Program-made: the position numbers and the translations under genes
DNA from: JBEEMU01 sp043778315
GTDB taxonomy: Bacteria; Bacteroidota; Bacteroidia; Chitinophagales; Saprospiraceae
Length of the DNA stretch: 18,524 nt
Direction: 5' to 3'
Assembly (NCBI GenBank): GCA_043778315.1
Contig: JAYWGJ010000329.1
Span: 1-18,524, forward strand
The notes under the pieces: generated by a model
What the model saw: only the letters and a program-made list of their open reading frames with translations
What the model was told of the DNA's origin: nothing
The model's database searches: none
Shown: positions 6,838 through 13,850 of the stretch, in pieces
Layout of the letters: each line of letters opens with the position of its first letter
How positions within the stretch are numbered: position 1 is the first letter of the stretch

Positions 6838-7449
6838 ATGAACTCCGAAGTACAAACTGCCCTTTCCAACTCCGATGCCGTTTTAGCAAAAATAATGACT
6901 ATCGTTCCCGTGCCAAATATAGAAAGCACGAACGATGTTTTTTTTGATTTGATGAGTTGTATTTTGGAGCAGCAAATTCATTACCGCAGCACCAAACGCA
7001 TTTTTGCCAAAATGCTCGAACGCGCTGATTTGCAGACGCTTACGCTCGATAATTTTGAGGCGTTTGAGCGCAAAGCGTTTGTAAACGTGAAGTTTTCGGG
7101 GAATAAATACGAGACGATTTTGGCGACGCTCGCTTTTTTTGATGCGAACAAAATCGATTGGCAATCGCTGACCGACGCGGAAGTTGCGGCTCAATTATCC
7201 TCGATAAAAGGCGTGGGCAAATGGACGATTGATATGATTTTATTATATACGCTGCAACGCCCCGACGTTTTTCCTTACGACGATTTTCACCTCAAAGACA
7301 TCATGGTAAAGCTGTACGGCTTGAATCCAAACAGCAAATTGAAGGCGCAAATGATAGCTGTCGCCGAGCAATGGGGCGCGCATAAATCGTTGGCAGTCAG
7401 ATATTTATTAGCTTGGAAAGCGTTTAATAAAAATAAAGAAGTGTTATAA
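6838..7449 (+). CDS. DNA-3-methyladenine glycosylase, AlkA-type HhH-GPD superfamily
   Basis: This 203-residue protein belongs to the helix-hairpin-helix GPD base-excision superfamily. The hairpin S-S-I-K-G-V-G-K-W-T-I-D-M is at residues 121-133 and the GPD loop D-V-F-P-Y-D-D-F-H-L at 143-152. The catalytic Asp is one of D148/D149, most likely D149 by comparison with the FxxDD motif of AlkA. An earlier conserved C-I-L-E-Q-Q-I (41-47) is the helix seen as I-x-x-Q-Q-I/V in AlkA relatives. It would excise alkylated purines such as 3-methyladenine from DNA, leaving an abasic site, in the cytoplasm. It lacks the extra N-terminal domain of E. coli AlkA and is short, as in many Bacteroidota homologues. 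There is no four-cysteine iron-sulfur cluster motif, which argues against a MutY or Nth assignment. No clear TAnnTTTG box is seen upstream. It converges on the TonB receptor gene. Confidence 0.88.
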   Translation: MNSEVQTALSNSDAVLAKIMTIVPVPNIESTNDVFFDLMSCILEQQIHYRSTKRIFAKMLERADLQTLTLDNFEAFERKAFVNVKFSGNKYETILATLAFFDANKIDWQSLTDAEVAAQLSSIKGVGKWTIDMILLYTLQRPDVFPYDDFHLKDIMVKLYGLNPNSKLKAQMIAVAEQWGAHKSLAVRYLLAWKAFNKNKEVL

Positions 7450-7490
7450 AAAACTACAATATTTCGGCATACGAACGCCCGCAATTCTAA

Positions 7491-7520
7491 ACGGGTATTC
7501 TTTTTGCAAAGAATACCCGT
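7491..7520. terminator. Perfect 13-bp hairpin between convergent genes, probable shared terminator
   Basis: ACGGGTATTCTTT and AAAGAATACCCGT pair perfectly around a TTGC loop. It lies 41 bp after the glycosylase stop and about 90 bp beyond the end of the minus-strand receptor gene. There is no T-run on the plus side and only a weak one (TTTAGAATT) on the minus side, so an RNA-stabilising 3' hairpin is an alternative. Confidence 0.55.
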
Positions 7521-7612
7521 CAGCGGTCGTCACCTCCGCAAAGGTGCGATGTAAAAGTAGCATTTTTATTCTAAATAAAAAATAAAAAAATATTTTTCTA
7601 TACTTTTATTTT

Positions 7613-10183
7613 TTAAAACTCAAACCGCACCCGCGCATTAATCAAGCGAGCTGTGAGGCGATTATTGACCGCAAACTGGTCGGCGAGTACGGTGCGCACC
7701 CACGAATACGACTGCGTGTTCGGCGTATTATTGAGGTTATACACCTCCAAACTAGCCCAAATCTGCCGAATATGCTTCAACCATTGCATATTTGTATGCC
7801 GCTTAGCGTCCCACGCAAGCGCGGAAAAACCAATATCGACTCGATTGTAAAAATCGAAGCGGCGTGCATTCCTAAAAATAATATTATTATTTGGGTTGCC
7901 AAACGGCAGTCCCGACATAAAGCTGCCGTTCACATGCACCTTAAAGTTTTTGTTGCGCGGCAGATAATCCTGTACATATACGTTGAGGGACGCGAGCGCG
8001 TCGGTCGGACGCGGCACATCGGGCGAGTCGTAAGCCTCATAAGCACCTGTGATACGGTTTTCGCGGAGTGCTTGATGTTGCACGCCGTCGAGACTTTCGC
8101 GAGTACGTAGCAGCGAGAGGTTTATCCACGACTCTGCGCCCGGCACCAGTTCGCCGTTCAAACGCATATCTAAACCCGTCGCGTAGCCGTTCGCGCTATT
8201 AGTTGCGTAATAACGGAGGCGGACATTGTCGACTTCGTAAGGCACTTGGTCCCAAAGTTGCTTGTAATAGGCTTCGGTAATAAAGCGAAACGGGCGGTTG
8301 AGCCACTTGAAATCGTACACCAAACCAGCTACGATATGCGCCGATTTTTGCGACCGCAATTTGTTGTTGATATTGCCTTGCATATCGCGTAGCTCACGGT
8401 AAAAAGCAGGCTGATAATACAAGCCGCCAGCCACACGGAAAGTTATATCTTTGCTGGTAGTCAATGGTTTATAGGATATTTGCGCTCGCGGCGTGATAAA
8501 TCCTTCGTTCGTGAAATTCCAATAATTGGCGCGCACGCCGTAGTTGATACGCCACTCTGCGGTTGGATTTACGAGCGTCCAAGTATCTTGCAAGTAACCG
8601 TTGAGGCGAATAGAATTGATGCCGATTTGCGTCTTGACGACCGATTTAAGGTTGAGTTGCGTGGTATCCCAATTCAGCGAGTAGCCTGCGGAATCTAATC
8701 GCGACCATTCTTTGAGGCGGTCGGTGATTTGCTCGTTTTGTAGCCGCGTTCCCCATTTTATATAATGACTATTTTCGCTGCGCTTGCGATTCAAAAAAAT
8801 AGAATCGGGGTTTATCCGTCCACCTTTTCGTATCTCCCAGCCGCCGCGATGCTCTATATTAGTAACGGTACTTGTGAGGAAATTGCGCCCGTAGCGTTGG
8901 TCGATGCCGTCGCCAATAACAGCAACCGTCTGCCCAGCCGTACTACCCTGCGTACTCACAACACCCAATTGATACGCGCCTATCACATCAAACCGCTCTT
9001 GCTCTTCACTCTGATAAGCGGACGCTAAAAACTTCAAAAAGTAACCTTTGTCGGGGCGAGCATGTGTGAGTGCAAGCCCCGTCATCGCGGTAGTGAGGTC
9101 GGTGATTTCCTGTCCTTGATAATCAATCGATAACCTCAGCGTATTTTGCAGTGTACCAAAAGTCGTTTTGACCGAGTCGGGGCGCAACCGATACACGCCT
9201 TTATTGTAGTTACCAATCCAATCCACTTTCCAGCGTTTACCAATATCGTAGCTCATTGCCGCTTGTATATCCGTGAAATTAGGCTGATATTCGCCCGTTT
9301 GCGGCAACGCTTTTAGCAAATAGCGCGTATCTTTATAGCGAACGCCCATCAAATAGCGAAAACGCTGTATGCCCGTCGTATCGTTTTTTTTGCGCACGCT
9401 GCCCTCCACATGACCCGACGCGCCCAAAATACTGCCCGCTATTGAGCCTTGAAAAGTGGTAGGTACTTTGTATTCTATATCCAAAACAGAACTCATTTTG
9501 TCGCCGTACATCGCCTCAAATCCGCCAGACGAAAACGCAATGCTCCGCGCCAAATCGGCGTTCGGAAACGTTAAGCCTTCTTGCTGCCCCGAGCGGACAA
9601 GTAGCGGTCTGTATATTTCAAATCCATTGACATAAATCAGGTTTTCGTCGTAATTGCCACCGCGTACCGAATACTGCGCCGACATTTCGCCGCCCGTCAT
9701 GCGCGCACCTAAGCCAAAAATACCAATCGCCGACTCCACATTTGAGCTTGGGAGTGGGAGTGATTTTAAGGCTTCGAGGTCAATTTTCTGTCGGTTCACT
9801 TCGTTCGACTGCCTGCCTGCGCGGACTACGGCGGTATCGAGTATATTCACCGCTACTTCTAAGCGGACGTTTTGCTGCTTGCGGCTGCCGTCTTTTGCGC
9901 GCACCGTGACCACTTCGGTACGCATGCCGATATACGAAAACTCGACGAGTACGTCGCGCCCAGCAGGAATTGTGAGCGAGTACGCGCCCTTCGCGTCTGT
10001 GCCTGCGCCCGTGGGCGCGCCGCTAACGTGTACCGAAACGCCCTCGATCGGCGAGGCGGGAGTTTCCTTGTCCGTCACTTTGCCAAAGAGCGTTGCGGTT
10101 TGCGCGTGCGCCATTGGCGTAAAGCCTATTATTAGCAATAAAAAAAATACGGCTTGGCTTGTCGCCAATAAAAATGGTTTCAT
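7613..10183 (-). CDS. TonB-dependent outer-membrane receptor with carboxypeptidase-like regulatory domain
   Basis: This 856-residue protein has a signal peptide ending near A-H-A-Q (residue 28). A carboxypeptidase D regulatory-like beta domain follows (about 30-110: L-F-G-K-V-T-D, then G-A-Y-S-L-T-I-P-A-G, then S-Y-I-G-M). The plug domain is at about 115-238, with the conserved Y-S-V-R-G-G-N-Y-D-E-N-L-I-Y-V-N-G (171-187) and M-S-S-V-L-D-I-E-Y. The rest is a 22-strand-type barrel ending in V-R-F-E-F, whose terminal aromatic residue suits insertion by the BAM machinery. Such receptors take up siderophores, vitamins or glycans using TonB energy. The substrate is not readable. No SusD-like lipoprotein is adjacent, so this is not a standard SusCD glycan-uptake pair. 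The length is shorter than SusC proteins (about 1000) and typical of this plug subfamily. It is convergent with the glycosylase gene and divergent from the secreted protein at 10472. No clean promoter box was found upstream. Confidence 0.9.
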   Translation of the reverse strand: MKPFLLATSQAVFFLLLIIGFTPMAHAQTATLFGKVTDKETPASPIEGVSVHVSGAPTGAGTDAKGAYSLTIPAGRDVLVEFSYIGMRTEVVTVRAKDGSRKQQNVRLEVAVNILDTAVVRAGRQSNEVNRQKIDLEALKSLPLPSSNVESAIGIFGLGARMTGGEMSAQYSVRGGNYDENLIYVNGFEIYRPLLVRSGQQEGLTFPNADLARSIAFSSGGFEAMYGDKMSSVLDIEYKVPTTFQGSIAGSILGASGHVEGSVRKKNDTTGIQRFRYLMGVRYKDTRYLLKALPQTGEYQPNFTDIQAAMSYDIGKRWKVDWIGNYNKGVYRLRPDSVKTTFGTLQNTLRLSIDYQGQEITDLTTAMTGLALTHARPDKGYFLKFLASAYQSEEQERFDVIGAYQLGVVSTQGSTAGQTVAVIGDGIDQRYGRNFLTSTVTNIEHRGGWEIRKGGRINPDSIFLNRKRSENSHYIKWGTRLQNEQITDRLKEWSRLDSAGYSLNWDTTQLNLKSVVKTQIGINSIRLNGYLQDTWTLVNPTAEWRINYGVRANYWNFTNEGFITPRAQISYKPLTTSKDITFRVAGGLYYQPAFYRELRDMQGNINNKLRSQKSAHIVAGLVYDFKWLNRPFRFITEAYYKQLWDQVPYEVDNVRLRYYATNSANGYATGLDMRLNGELVPGAESWINLSLLRTRESLDGVQHQALRENRITGAYEAYDSPDVPRPTDALASLNVYVQDYLPRNKNFKVHVNGSFMSGLPFGNPNNNIIFRNARRFDFYNRVDIGFSALAWDAKRHTNMQWLKHIRQIWASLEVYNLNNTPNTQSYSWVRTVLADQFAVNNRLTARLINARVRFEF

Positions 10184-10368
10184 AAGAAATATTTGTAGAA
10201 CGTAAAGGTCGTTTTTTTATTCTAAAAAATAGAGTGAAAGTTATTGCGCTCGTTATATTTTTATCTTTACACAAAAAATACACCTTATATATAACGTGTA
10301 AAACAAGCGAATAGCTGCCTTGCGCAATATTTATTTTTTGTAAAAATATCACTATAATTATAAAAATA

Positions 10369-10400
10369 TTGTACATATTAAAATATAAGTTGTATTTTTG
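10369..10400 (+). promoter_or_regulatory. Promoter (TTG-N21-TATTTTTG) for the cysteine-rich T9SS protein
   Basis: TTG at 10369-10371 is followed after 21 nt by TATTTTTG at 10393-10400, close to the Bacteroidota consensus. The predicted leader before the ATG at 10472 is about 65 nt. The rest of the 288-bp divergent gap (10184-10471) is AT-rich with no other gene seen. Confidence 0.6.
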
Positions 10401-10471
10401 CTTCACGAAATAAATTAATTAGTGCAAATCAATTACTCATTTTAAAAATCAATTTTATCCAAATTAATCGT

Positions 10472-11332
10472 ATGAAAAAAATTCTATTCTCATTATCATT
10501 TTGCATCGCAGCCGTTTACAGTGTAAATGCACAAAACTGTACCCCAGACCCACAGTACACTACTGCTAGCCCGACGGGTGTTTATCCTAAGCCTGACTCA
10601 TTGCCAGGTAGCGCGCAAGGTTGCCATTCGCCGTTGCCATGCGCAATAGTAGGACAACCTTATGCCTTCACGTTCACGGCGGTAGTTCCTGCCACCGTAC
10701 CCTACAACGGTGCTAATGTTGCATTAAATAAAGTAGTAATTCTTAGCGTAGATAATCGCCCTCCGGGCATCAATTATGTGTGCCAATCTAATAACGCGGC
10801 TAATTCTACCTCTTGTACGTTCCCGAAAAGTACAATCGGTTGCGTAAAAATGACGGGTACACCCACTACTGCGGGTGTTTACCCTATGGTAGTCAATACG
10901 AACGTGTGTATTTTGTCGGGTTTCCCTTGCTTATCGCAAAGTTTTCCGAGCAAATCGGGCGACCCTATCACCATCACAGGTGATTATACGCTTGCCGTAC
11001 TCCCGAACGCAGCCGCAACCTGTCCGAGTTCAGATGCCACTTGCTATGTAAGTACGCGCAACGAAAAAGGTACATTGTCTGTTGCGTCAAGCCCAAATCC
11101 AACCAACGGTCCTATCAATATTTATGTAGGTAGCCAAAAAGAAATAGACGGCGCGGAGTTTATCGTAACCGATGCGTATGGCAAAAGAGTAGCGACCGAA
11201 AGAGTGTATTTGGCTGCGGGTCAGTCTAATATCGTATTTTTTGACGGTAGCACATTGCCACAAGGTGTATATTATTATAGCATCAGCAACGGTACTGACG
11301 TATTGAGTAATAAATTTGTTATTGCGCGTTAG
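10472..11332 (+). CDS. Cysteine-rich secreted protein with T9SS type A sorting domain
   Basis: This 286-residue protein starts with an MKKI signal peptide cleaved after V-N-A (residue 20). The mature part has ten cysteines (23, 51, 57, 104, 115, 124, 146, 153, 184 and 191), suggesting several disulfide bonds outside the cytoplasm. The region 60-175 looks like one immunoglobulin-like beta sandwich (Q-P-Y-A-F-T-F-T, then V-K-M-T-G-T-P-T-T-A-G-V-Y-P, then G-D-Y-T-L-A-V), similar to putative-Ig repeats of surface proteins. Residues 204-286 are a type A T9SS sorting domain: S-P-N-P-T-N-G at its start, a D-A-Y-G-K-R-V middle, then L-P-Q-G-V-Y-Y-Y-S-I and a final K-F-V-I-A-R. The protein is therefore predicted to be exported by the type IX system. 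No enzyme motif is visible and its role is unknown. It has its own promoter and terminator and appears monocistronic. Confidence 0.88.
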   Translation: MKKILFSLSFCIAAVYSVNAQNCTPDPQYTTASPTGVYPKPDSLPGSAQGCHSPLPCAIVGQPYAFTFTAVVPATVPYNGANVALNKVVILSVDNRPPGINYVCQSNNAANSTSCTFPKSTIGCVKMTGTPTTAGVYPMVVNTNVCILSGFPCLSQSFPSKSGDPITITGDYTLAVLPNAAATCPSSDATCYVSTRNEKGTLSVASSPNPTNGPINIYVGSQKEIDGAEFIVTDAYGKRVATERVYLAAGQSNIVFFDGSTLPQGVYYYSISNGTDVLSNKFVIAR

Positions 11333-11356
11333 TCGCTAAATTGTAACAAAAAATAC

Positions 11357-11398
11357 AACGTCCAAAGAACCACAGCAGGTTTTTTGGACGTTTTTTTT
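11357..11398 (+). terminator. Intrinsic terminator after the cysteine-rich T9SS gene
   Basis: AACGTCCAAAGAACC (11357-11371) pairs with GGTTTTTTGGACGTT (11378-11392) with one G-T wobble around an ACAGCA loop, followed by a T-run to 11398. It begins 25 bp after the stop codon. Confidence 0.9.
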
Positions 11399-11423
11399 GC
11401 GTAAAGCAACAAATAAATTTGCG

Positions 11424-11431
11424 TACCTTTG
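11424..11431 (+). promoter_or_regulatory. Orphan -7 promoter-like box at the left of a gene-free stretch
   Basis: TACCTTTG matches TAnnTTTG exactly but has no -33 box at the usual spacing and no gene for more than 500 bp downstream. The first ATG after it opens a frame of only six codons. It could start a non-coding transcript or be a chance match. Confidence 0.3.
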
Positions 11432-11520
11432 TGAAATATGAAAATTATTAATCGTTAATTTGAAGTTAATAAAATCGTTATAATTTGCTGAAAATCAATA
11501 CTTTAGTATAATAATTTTTT

Positions 11521-11840
11521 GCAAAAGGTATTTTTGGTCTTATAGCTTTCACCACGAATTGCTCAAATTTTCACTAATTTTTGACGACCTGATAATTTTA
11601 ATTTCACTAATTATTTTAATAAAAATCTTCTATTTTGATTAAAATCACTGATTCCACCAGTTGTGCGGAGAAGACAGATTAAAATTCGCGTAATTTTTAT
11701 AATTTTCGAATGAAAATCATAAAAATATTAGTGAAAATCGAAGATTAGACGAAGTCAATTAAAAAAACATTTCGCCGATAAAATTAGTGGAAATTCGCGA
11801 AATTCGTGGTAAAATTCTCCTACAAAAAAAGACCTTCTGC
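11521..11840. repeat. Large degenerate inverted repeat built from TTCGTG/TTAGTG-type motifs
   Basis: The stretch 11399-11959 holds no gene I can support. Its centre is an imperfect inverted repeat: 11547-11581 matches the reverse complement of 11780-11814 at 30 of 35 positions (TTTCACCACGAATT... against TTTTACCACGAATT...). The outermost ends (GCAAAAGGTATTTTT against GCAGAAGGTCTTTTT) also align in register. The motif TTCACTAAT or its close variants recurs on both strands inside (about 11570, 11602, the complement near 11730, and the complement near 11784). It is AT-rich and looks like an old palindromic or mobile-derived intergenic repeat. Confidence 0.6.
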
Positions 11841-11926
11841 AATCTTTTTTGTTTATAACTACTTGATTTAGTGTAAGTTATAATTACAATATCAAGTTAA
11901 TCACTGAACACTAATCGTTAAAAAAA

Positions 11927-11950
11927 CTGTTCACTATTATCTGTTCACTA
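11927..11950 (+). repeat. Direct repeat CTGTTCACTA upstream of the lipoprotein gene
   Basis: Two exact 10-bp copies (11927-11936 and 11941-11950) sit 14 nt apart start to start, the second ending 9 bp before the ATG. They could be part of an operator or a remnant of the degenerate intergenic repeats to the left. Confidence 0.4.
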
Positions 11951-11959
11951 AGAAAAAAT

Positions 11960-13027
11960 ATGCGTTTTACTTACTTTTTGTTTTTCGTGGGCTGCGCGCT
12001 GATTGCGTCTTTTTTTTATGGTTGCGACCGAACAAACGGCAGCAAAAGTAAGGTAGTCGTAGGCGACACCGTTCGGTTAGACCCGCAACGCACTATCATT
12101 TTTTTGGATAAAACGGCATCGGCGGCAGCAATCGGCATCGATACGCTCACGCCGTTTTTTGAGCGGATAAACAACCTAGATATGAGTTTGCAGATGGGCA
12201 GCGACTACACCGACAGTCAGCACGACTCGCTGCGGCATTCTTATATCAAATTTTTGAAGCAGCACACGCTCAGCTTCACAAACGCCGAAAAAGCGGAGCT
12301 ACTCACCTCCGTCCGCGAAACGTATTTTTATACCAACGCCCTCTCTCCTACCCTACTGCCCAAAACGCTTTACTTTATCAAAATAGACGGCGAGGGCTAC
12401 GGCAAAGACATTTTTTATACTCGAAACGCTAATATCATTATTCCCGAAAAGGAGCTAAAAGCCGCACTCGCAGGCGATACCGTCGCGTTCAGGCGGACGA
12501 TTACGCACGAGGTTTTTCATGTTATATCTCGGTATCATACCAAACTGCAAGCCGCACTCTACGCCGCTATCGGTTTTGACACGATGAGTACGATGCGCGT
12601 ACCAGAGGTGTTACTAAAAAAATTGTTGGTAAATCCTGACGGAGTAAATATGCAGTATCGTATGAAGCTCAGCGACACGCTGCAAGGCGTGATGCTCACT
12701 TACAGCCGTCCGCTCAATGCGCGGTCGGAGTTTTTTGAGCATTTCAAATCGGATATGTTTCAGGTGAAGCGACGCGGCGGCGCGTGGGAAGTGATAGCAG
12801 ATACACTCGGCGAAAGCACACTCGCGAACGCTTGGCAAGAGCCATTTTTCAAGCAAATAGGCACGAATACAGAGTATTATATTCACCCCGACGAGATTTT
12901 GGCTGAAAATTTCGCGTTGCTTATCGCATCAAAAAAACCAAATAAAAAAGGAAACCCTGACACCGAACTCGACGCGGAGGGCAGACAGCTTTTGATGCGT
13001 TTGGAGAAAATATTTAAGAAGCAGTGA
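11960..13027 (+). CDS. Putative zinc-metallopeptidase lipoprotein (HExxH motif)
   Basis: This 355-residue protein has a hydrophobic N-terminus ending in a lipobox-like F-F-Y-G-C (Cys22), so it is likely a lipoprotein anchored in the envelope. The key feature is T-H-E-V-F-H-V-I-S-R-Y-H at 182-193: an HExxH zinc-binding motif (H183, E184, H187) with a further His at 193. A later H-P-D-E-I-L-A-E-N-F-A (309-319) has the form of the ExxxD/E helix that supplies a third zinc-binding Glu in gluzincin peptidases. Both a metzincin-like ligand (H193) and a gluzincin-like ligand (E312 or E316) are therefore possible. The motif glycine of metzincins is replaced by Ser. I do not recognise a named family. 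Peptidase activity is inferred from these motifs only, and no substrate is evident. No TAnnTTTG box was found upstream. A repeat-rich region follows. Confidence 0.75.
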   Translation: MRFTYFLFFVGCALIASFFYGCDRTNGSKSKVVVGDTVRLDPQRTIIFLDKTASAAAIGIDTLTPFFERINNLDMSLQMGSDYTDSQHDSLRHSYIKFLKQHTLSFTNAEKAELLTSVRETYFYTNALSPTLLPKTLYFIKIDGEGYGKDIFYTRNANIIIPEKELKAALAGDTVAFRRTITHEVFHVISRYHTKLQAALYAAIGFDTMSTMRVPEVLLKKLLVNPDGVNMQYRMKLSDTLQGVMLTYSRPLNARSEFFEHFKSDMFQVKRRGGAWEVIADTLGESTLANAWQEPFFKQIGTNTEYYIHPDEILAENFALLIASKKPNKKGNPDTELDAEGRQLLMRLEKIFKKQ

Positions 13028-13126
13028 GCTATAAACTACTTTGAAGATATAAGCCAAAAACTATAAGCTATAAACTTTGACCGTCGCGAGGGTTAGGAAA
13101 CTGTAAGCAAGAAAGCTGTAAGCAAG

Positions 13127-13159
13127 AAACTTTTATGCTTGCGAGCATCAAAAGTTTTT
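13127..13159 (+). terminator. Hairpin with T-run downstream of the lipoprotein gene
   Basis: AAACTTTTATGCT (13127-13139) pairs with AGCAT-C-AAAAGTTT (13144-13157) around a TGCG loop with one bulged C, followed by a few T residues. It lies 100 bp after the stop and may terminate the lipoprotein transcript. The distance makes this uncertain. Confidence 0.45.
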
Positions 13160-13284
13160 AGTTTTTAGCTTACCGCCTTGAGTATTTTTTCAGCTTACCG
13201 CTTTGAGTATTTTAGCCCTCGCGAGCATCAAAAAGTTTTTAGTTTTTAGCTTACCGCTTTGAGTATTTTTTCAGCTTACCGCTT
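13141..13284. repeat. 80-bp-period direct repeat with internal AGCTTACCGC sub-repeats
   Basis: The segments 13141-13203 and 13221-13284 are the same apart from one inserted A and one C/T change. Each contains two copies of AGCTTACCGC followed by TTGAGTATTTT-like sequence about 24 bp apart, giving four AGCTTACCGC in total. Just upstream CTGTAAGCAAGAAA also occurs twice (13100-13130). The second copy runs into the stop codon of the minus-strand TPR gene at 13283-13285. The remainder of 13028-13140 is made of similar AAGCTATAAACT-like degenerate repeats. No gene is seen there. Confidence 0.8.
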
Positions 13285-13600
13285 AATCCTCTTCATCTAC
13301 CAATTCCAATTTCGCCATAGCGAGTTCGCTCAGTGCGTGGCGGTCGCCCGCCGCTTGCGCCACCTGCATACCCTCCTTATATATATGTACAGCCGCGTCG
13401 AGGTTTTGGGCGCGCTCGTGCAACTTACCGAGATGATAATACAAGCCCACATAAGTAGGATTGTGGGTGTAGCAACGCTCGTAATAGGTTTGTGCGGTCG
13501 CGTCGTCGTGTTTTTTTTCGTACTCTTTGGCAATTGCAAAAAGGAGAAAAGCGTCGGTCGGCTCGCGCTCGAGCATCGTTTGCAGGGCAGCTAATCGCAT
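13283..13600 (-). CDS. Small tetratricopeptide-repeat (TPR) protein
   Basis: This 105-residue protein has no signal peptide and is probably cytoplasmic. Two to three helical TPR units are visible: residues 3-36 (D-A-F-L-L-F-A-I-A-K-E-Y-E-K with A-x-x-Y-Y-E-R), 37-70 (N-P-T-Y-V-G-L-Y-Y-H-L-G-K-L-H-E-R-A-Q-N-L-D-A-A-V) and a capping helix ending in G-D-R-H-A-L-S-E-L. The asparagine-proline before each A helix and the A-x-x-x-Y-x-x-G/A spacing are standard. Small stand-alone TPR proteins ending in G-D-x-x-A-x-x-E-L are common in Bacteroidota and act as protein-binding scaffolds, with partners mostly unknown. The acidic tail E-E-D ends exactly where the 80-bp direct repeat begins. It diverges from the DUF1573 gene cluster. 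No clear promoter box was found upstream of the ATG at 13600. Confidence 0.85.
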   Translation of the reverse strand: MRLAALQTMLEREPTDAFLLFAIAKEYEKKHDDATAQTYYERCYTHNPTYVGLYYHLGKLHERAQNLDAAVHIYKEGMQVAQAAGDRHALSELAMAKLELVDEED

Positions 13601-13651
13601 AGAAACGGAGATTTATAGTTCGTCATAAAAGTCTTATTGACTTGTTAAACA

Positions 13652-13683
13652 TTTGTAGCGTCCAAAAAGTGGTCGTACTTTTG
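13652..13683 (+). promoter_or_regulatory. Strong promoter (TTTG-N20-TACTTTTG) for the DUF1573 gene pair
   Basis: TTTG at 13652-13655 and TACTTTTG at 13676-13683 with a 20-nt spacer form the best-matched Bacteroidota promoter in the window. Transcription from about 13689 gives an unusually long leader of about 160 nt before the ATG at 13851. That leader contains only an eight-codon frame starting at 13765. Confidence 0.75.
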
Positions 13684-13850
13684 CATCATCAAAGAGAAGA
13701 TAGGCGGCAACGAGTGGTTTGAGGTTGGTAATAAAAATGCAAATTTAATATTATTACTAAAATAATGATTGCAAAAACGTTTATTTTTTGATAAAAAAAA
13801 TATATCAGTGTATCTAAATTAATTCTTAATCTATCAATTTTAATTTTCTT

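Noticed and set aside
5162..7449. CHAT gene, inverted-repeat element and glycosylase as a single defence island
   Set aside because: AlkA-type glycosylases are common housekeeping repair enzymes, and nothing links the two genes beyond proximity. The gap holds an unrelated-looking element and no shared promoter.
9654..10205. Plus-strand 183-codon frame opposite the N-terminus of the TonB receptor
   Set aside because: It is fully antisense to the signal peptide, carboxypeptidase-like domain and plug. The peptide has no recognisable domain.
10023..10406. Minus-strand 127-codon frame overlapping the start of the TonB receptor
   Set aside because: It runs through the AT-rich divergent gap and then out of frame into the receptor. 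The composition is typical of random AT-rich frames.
7613..11332. TonB receptor and adjacent secreted protein as a SusCD-type uptake locus
   Set aside because: The secreted protein has a T9SS sorting domain and no SusD features. The genes are divergent, and the receptor belongs to a shorter non-SusC subfamily.
13259..13594. Plus-strand 111-codon frame opposite the TPR gene
   Set aside because: The minus frame gives a clean TPR protein. The plus frame has no recognisable pattern.
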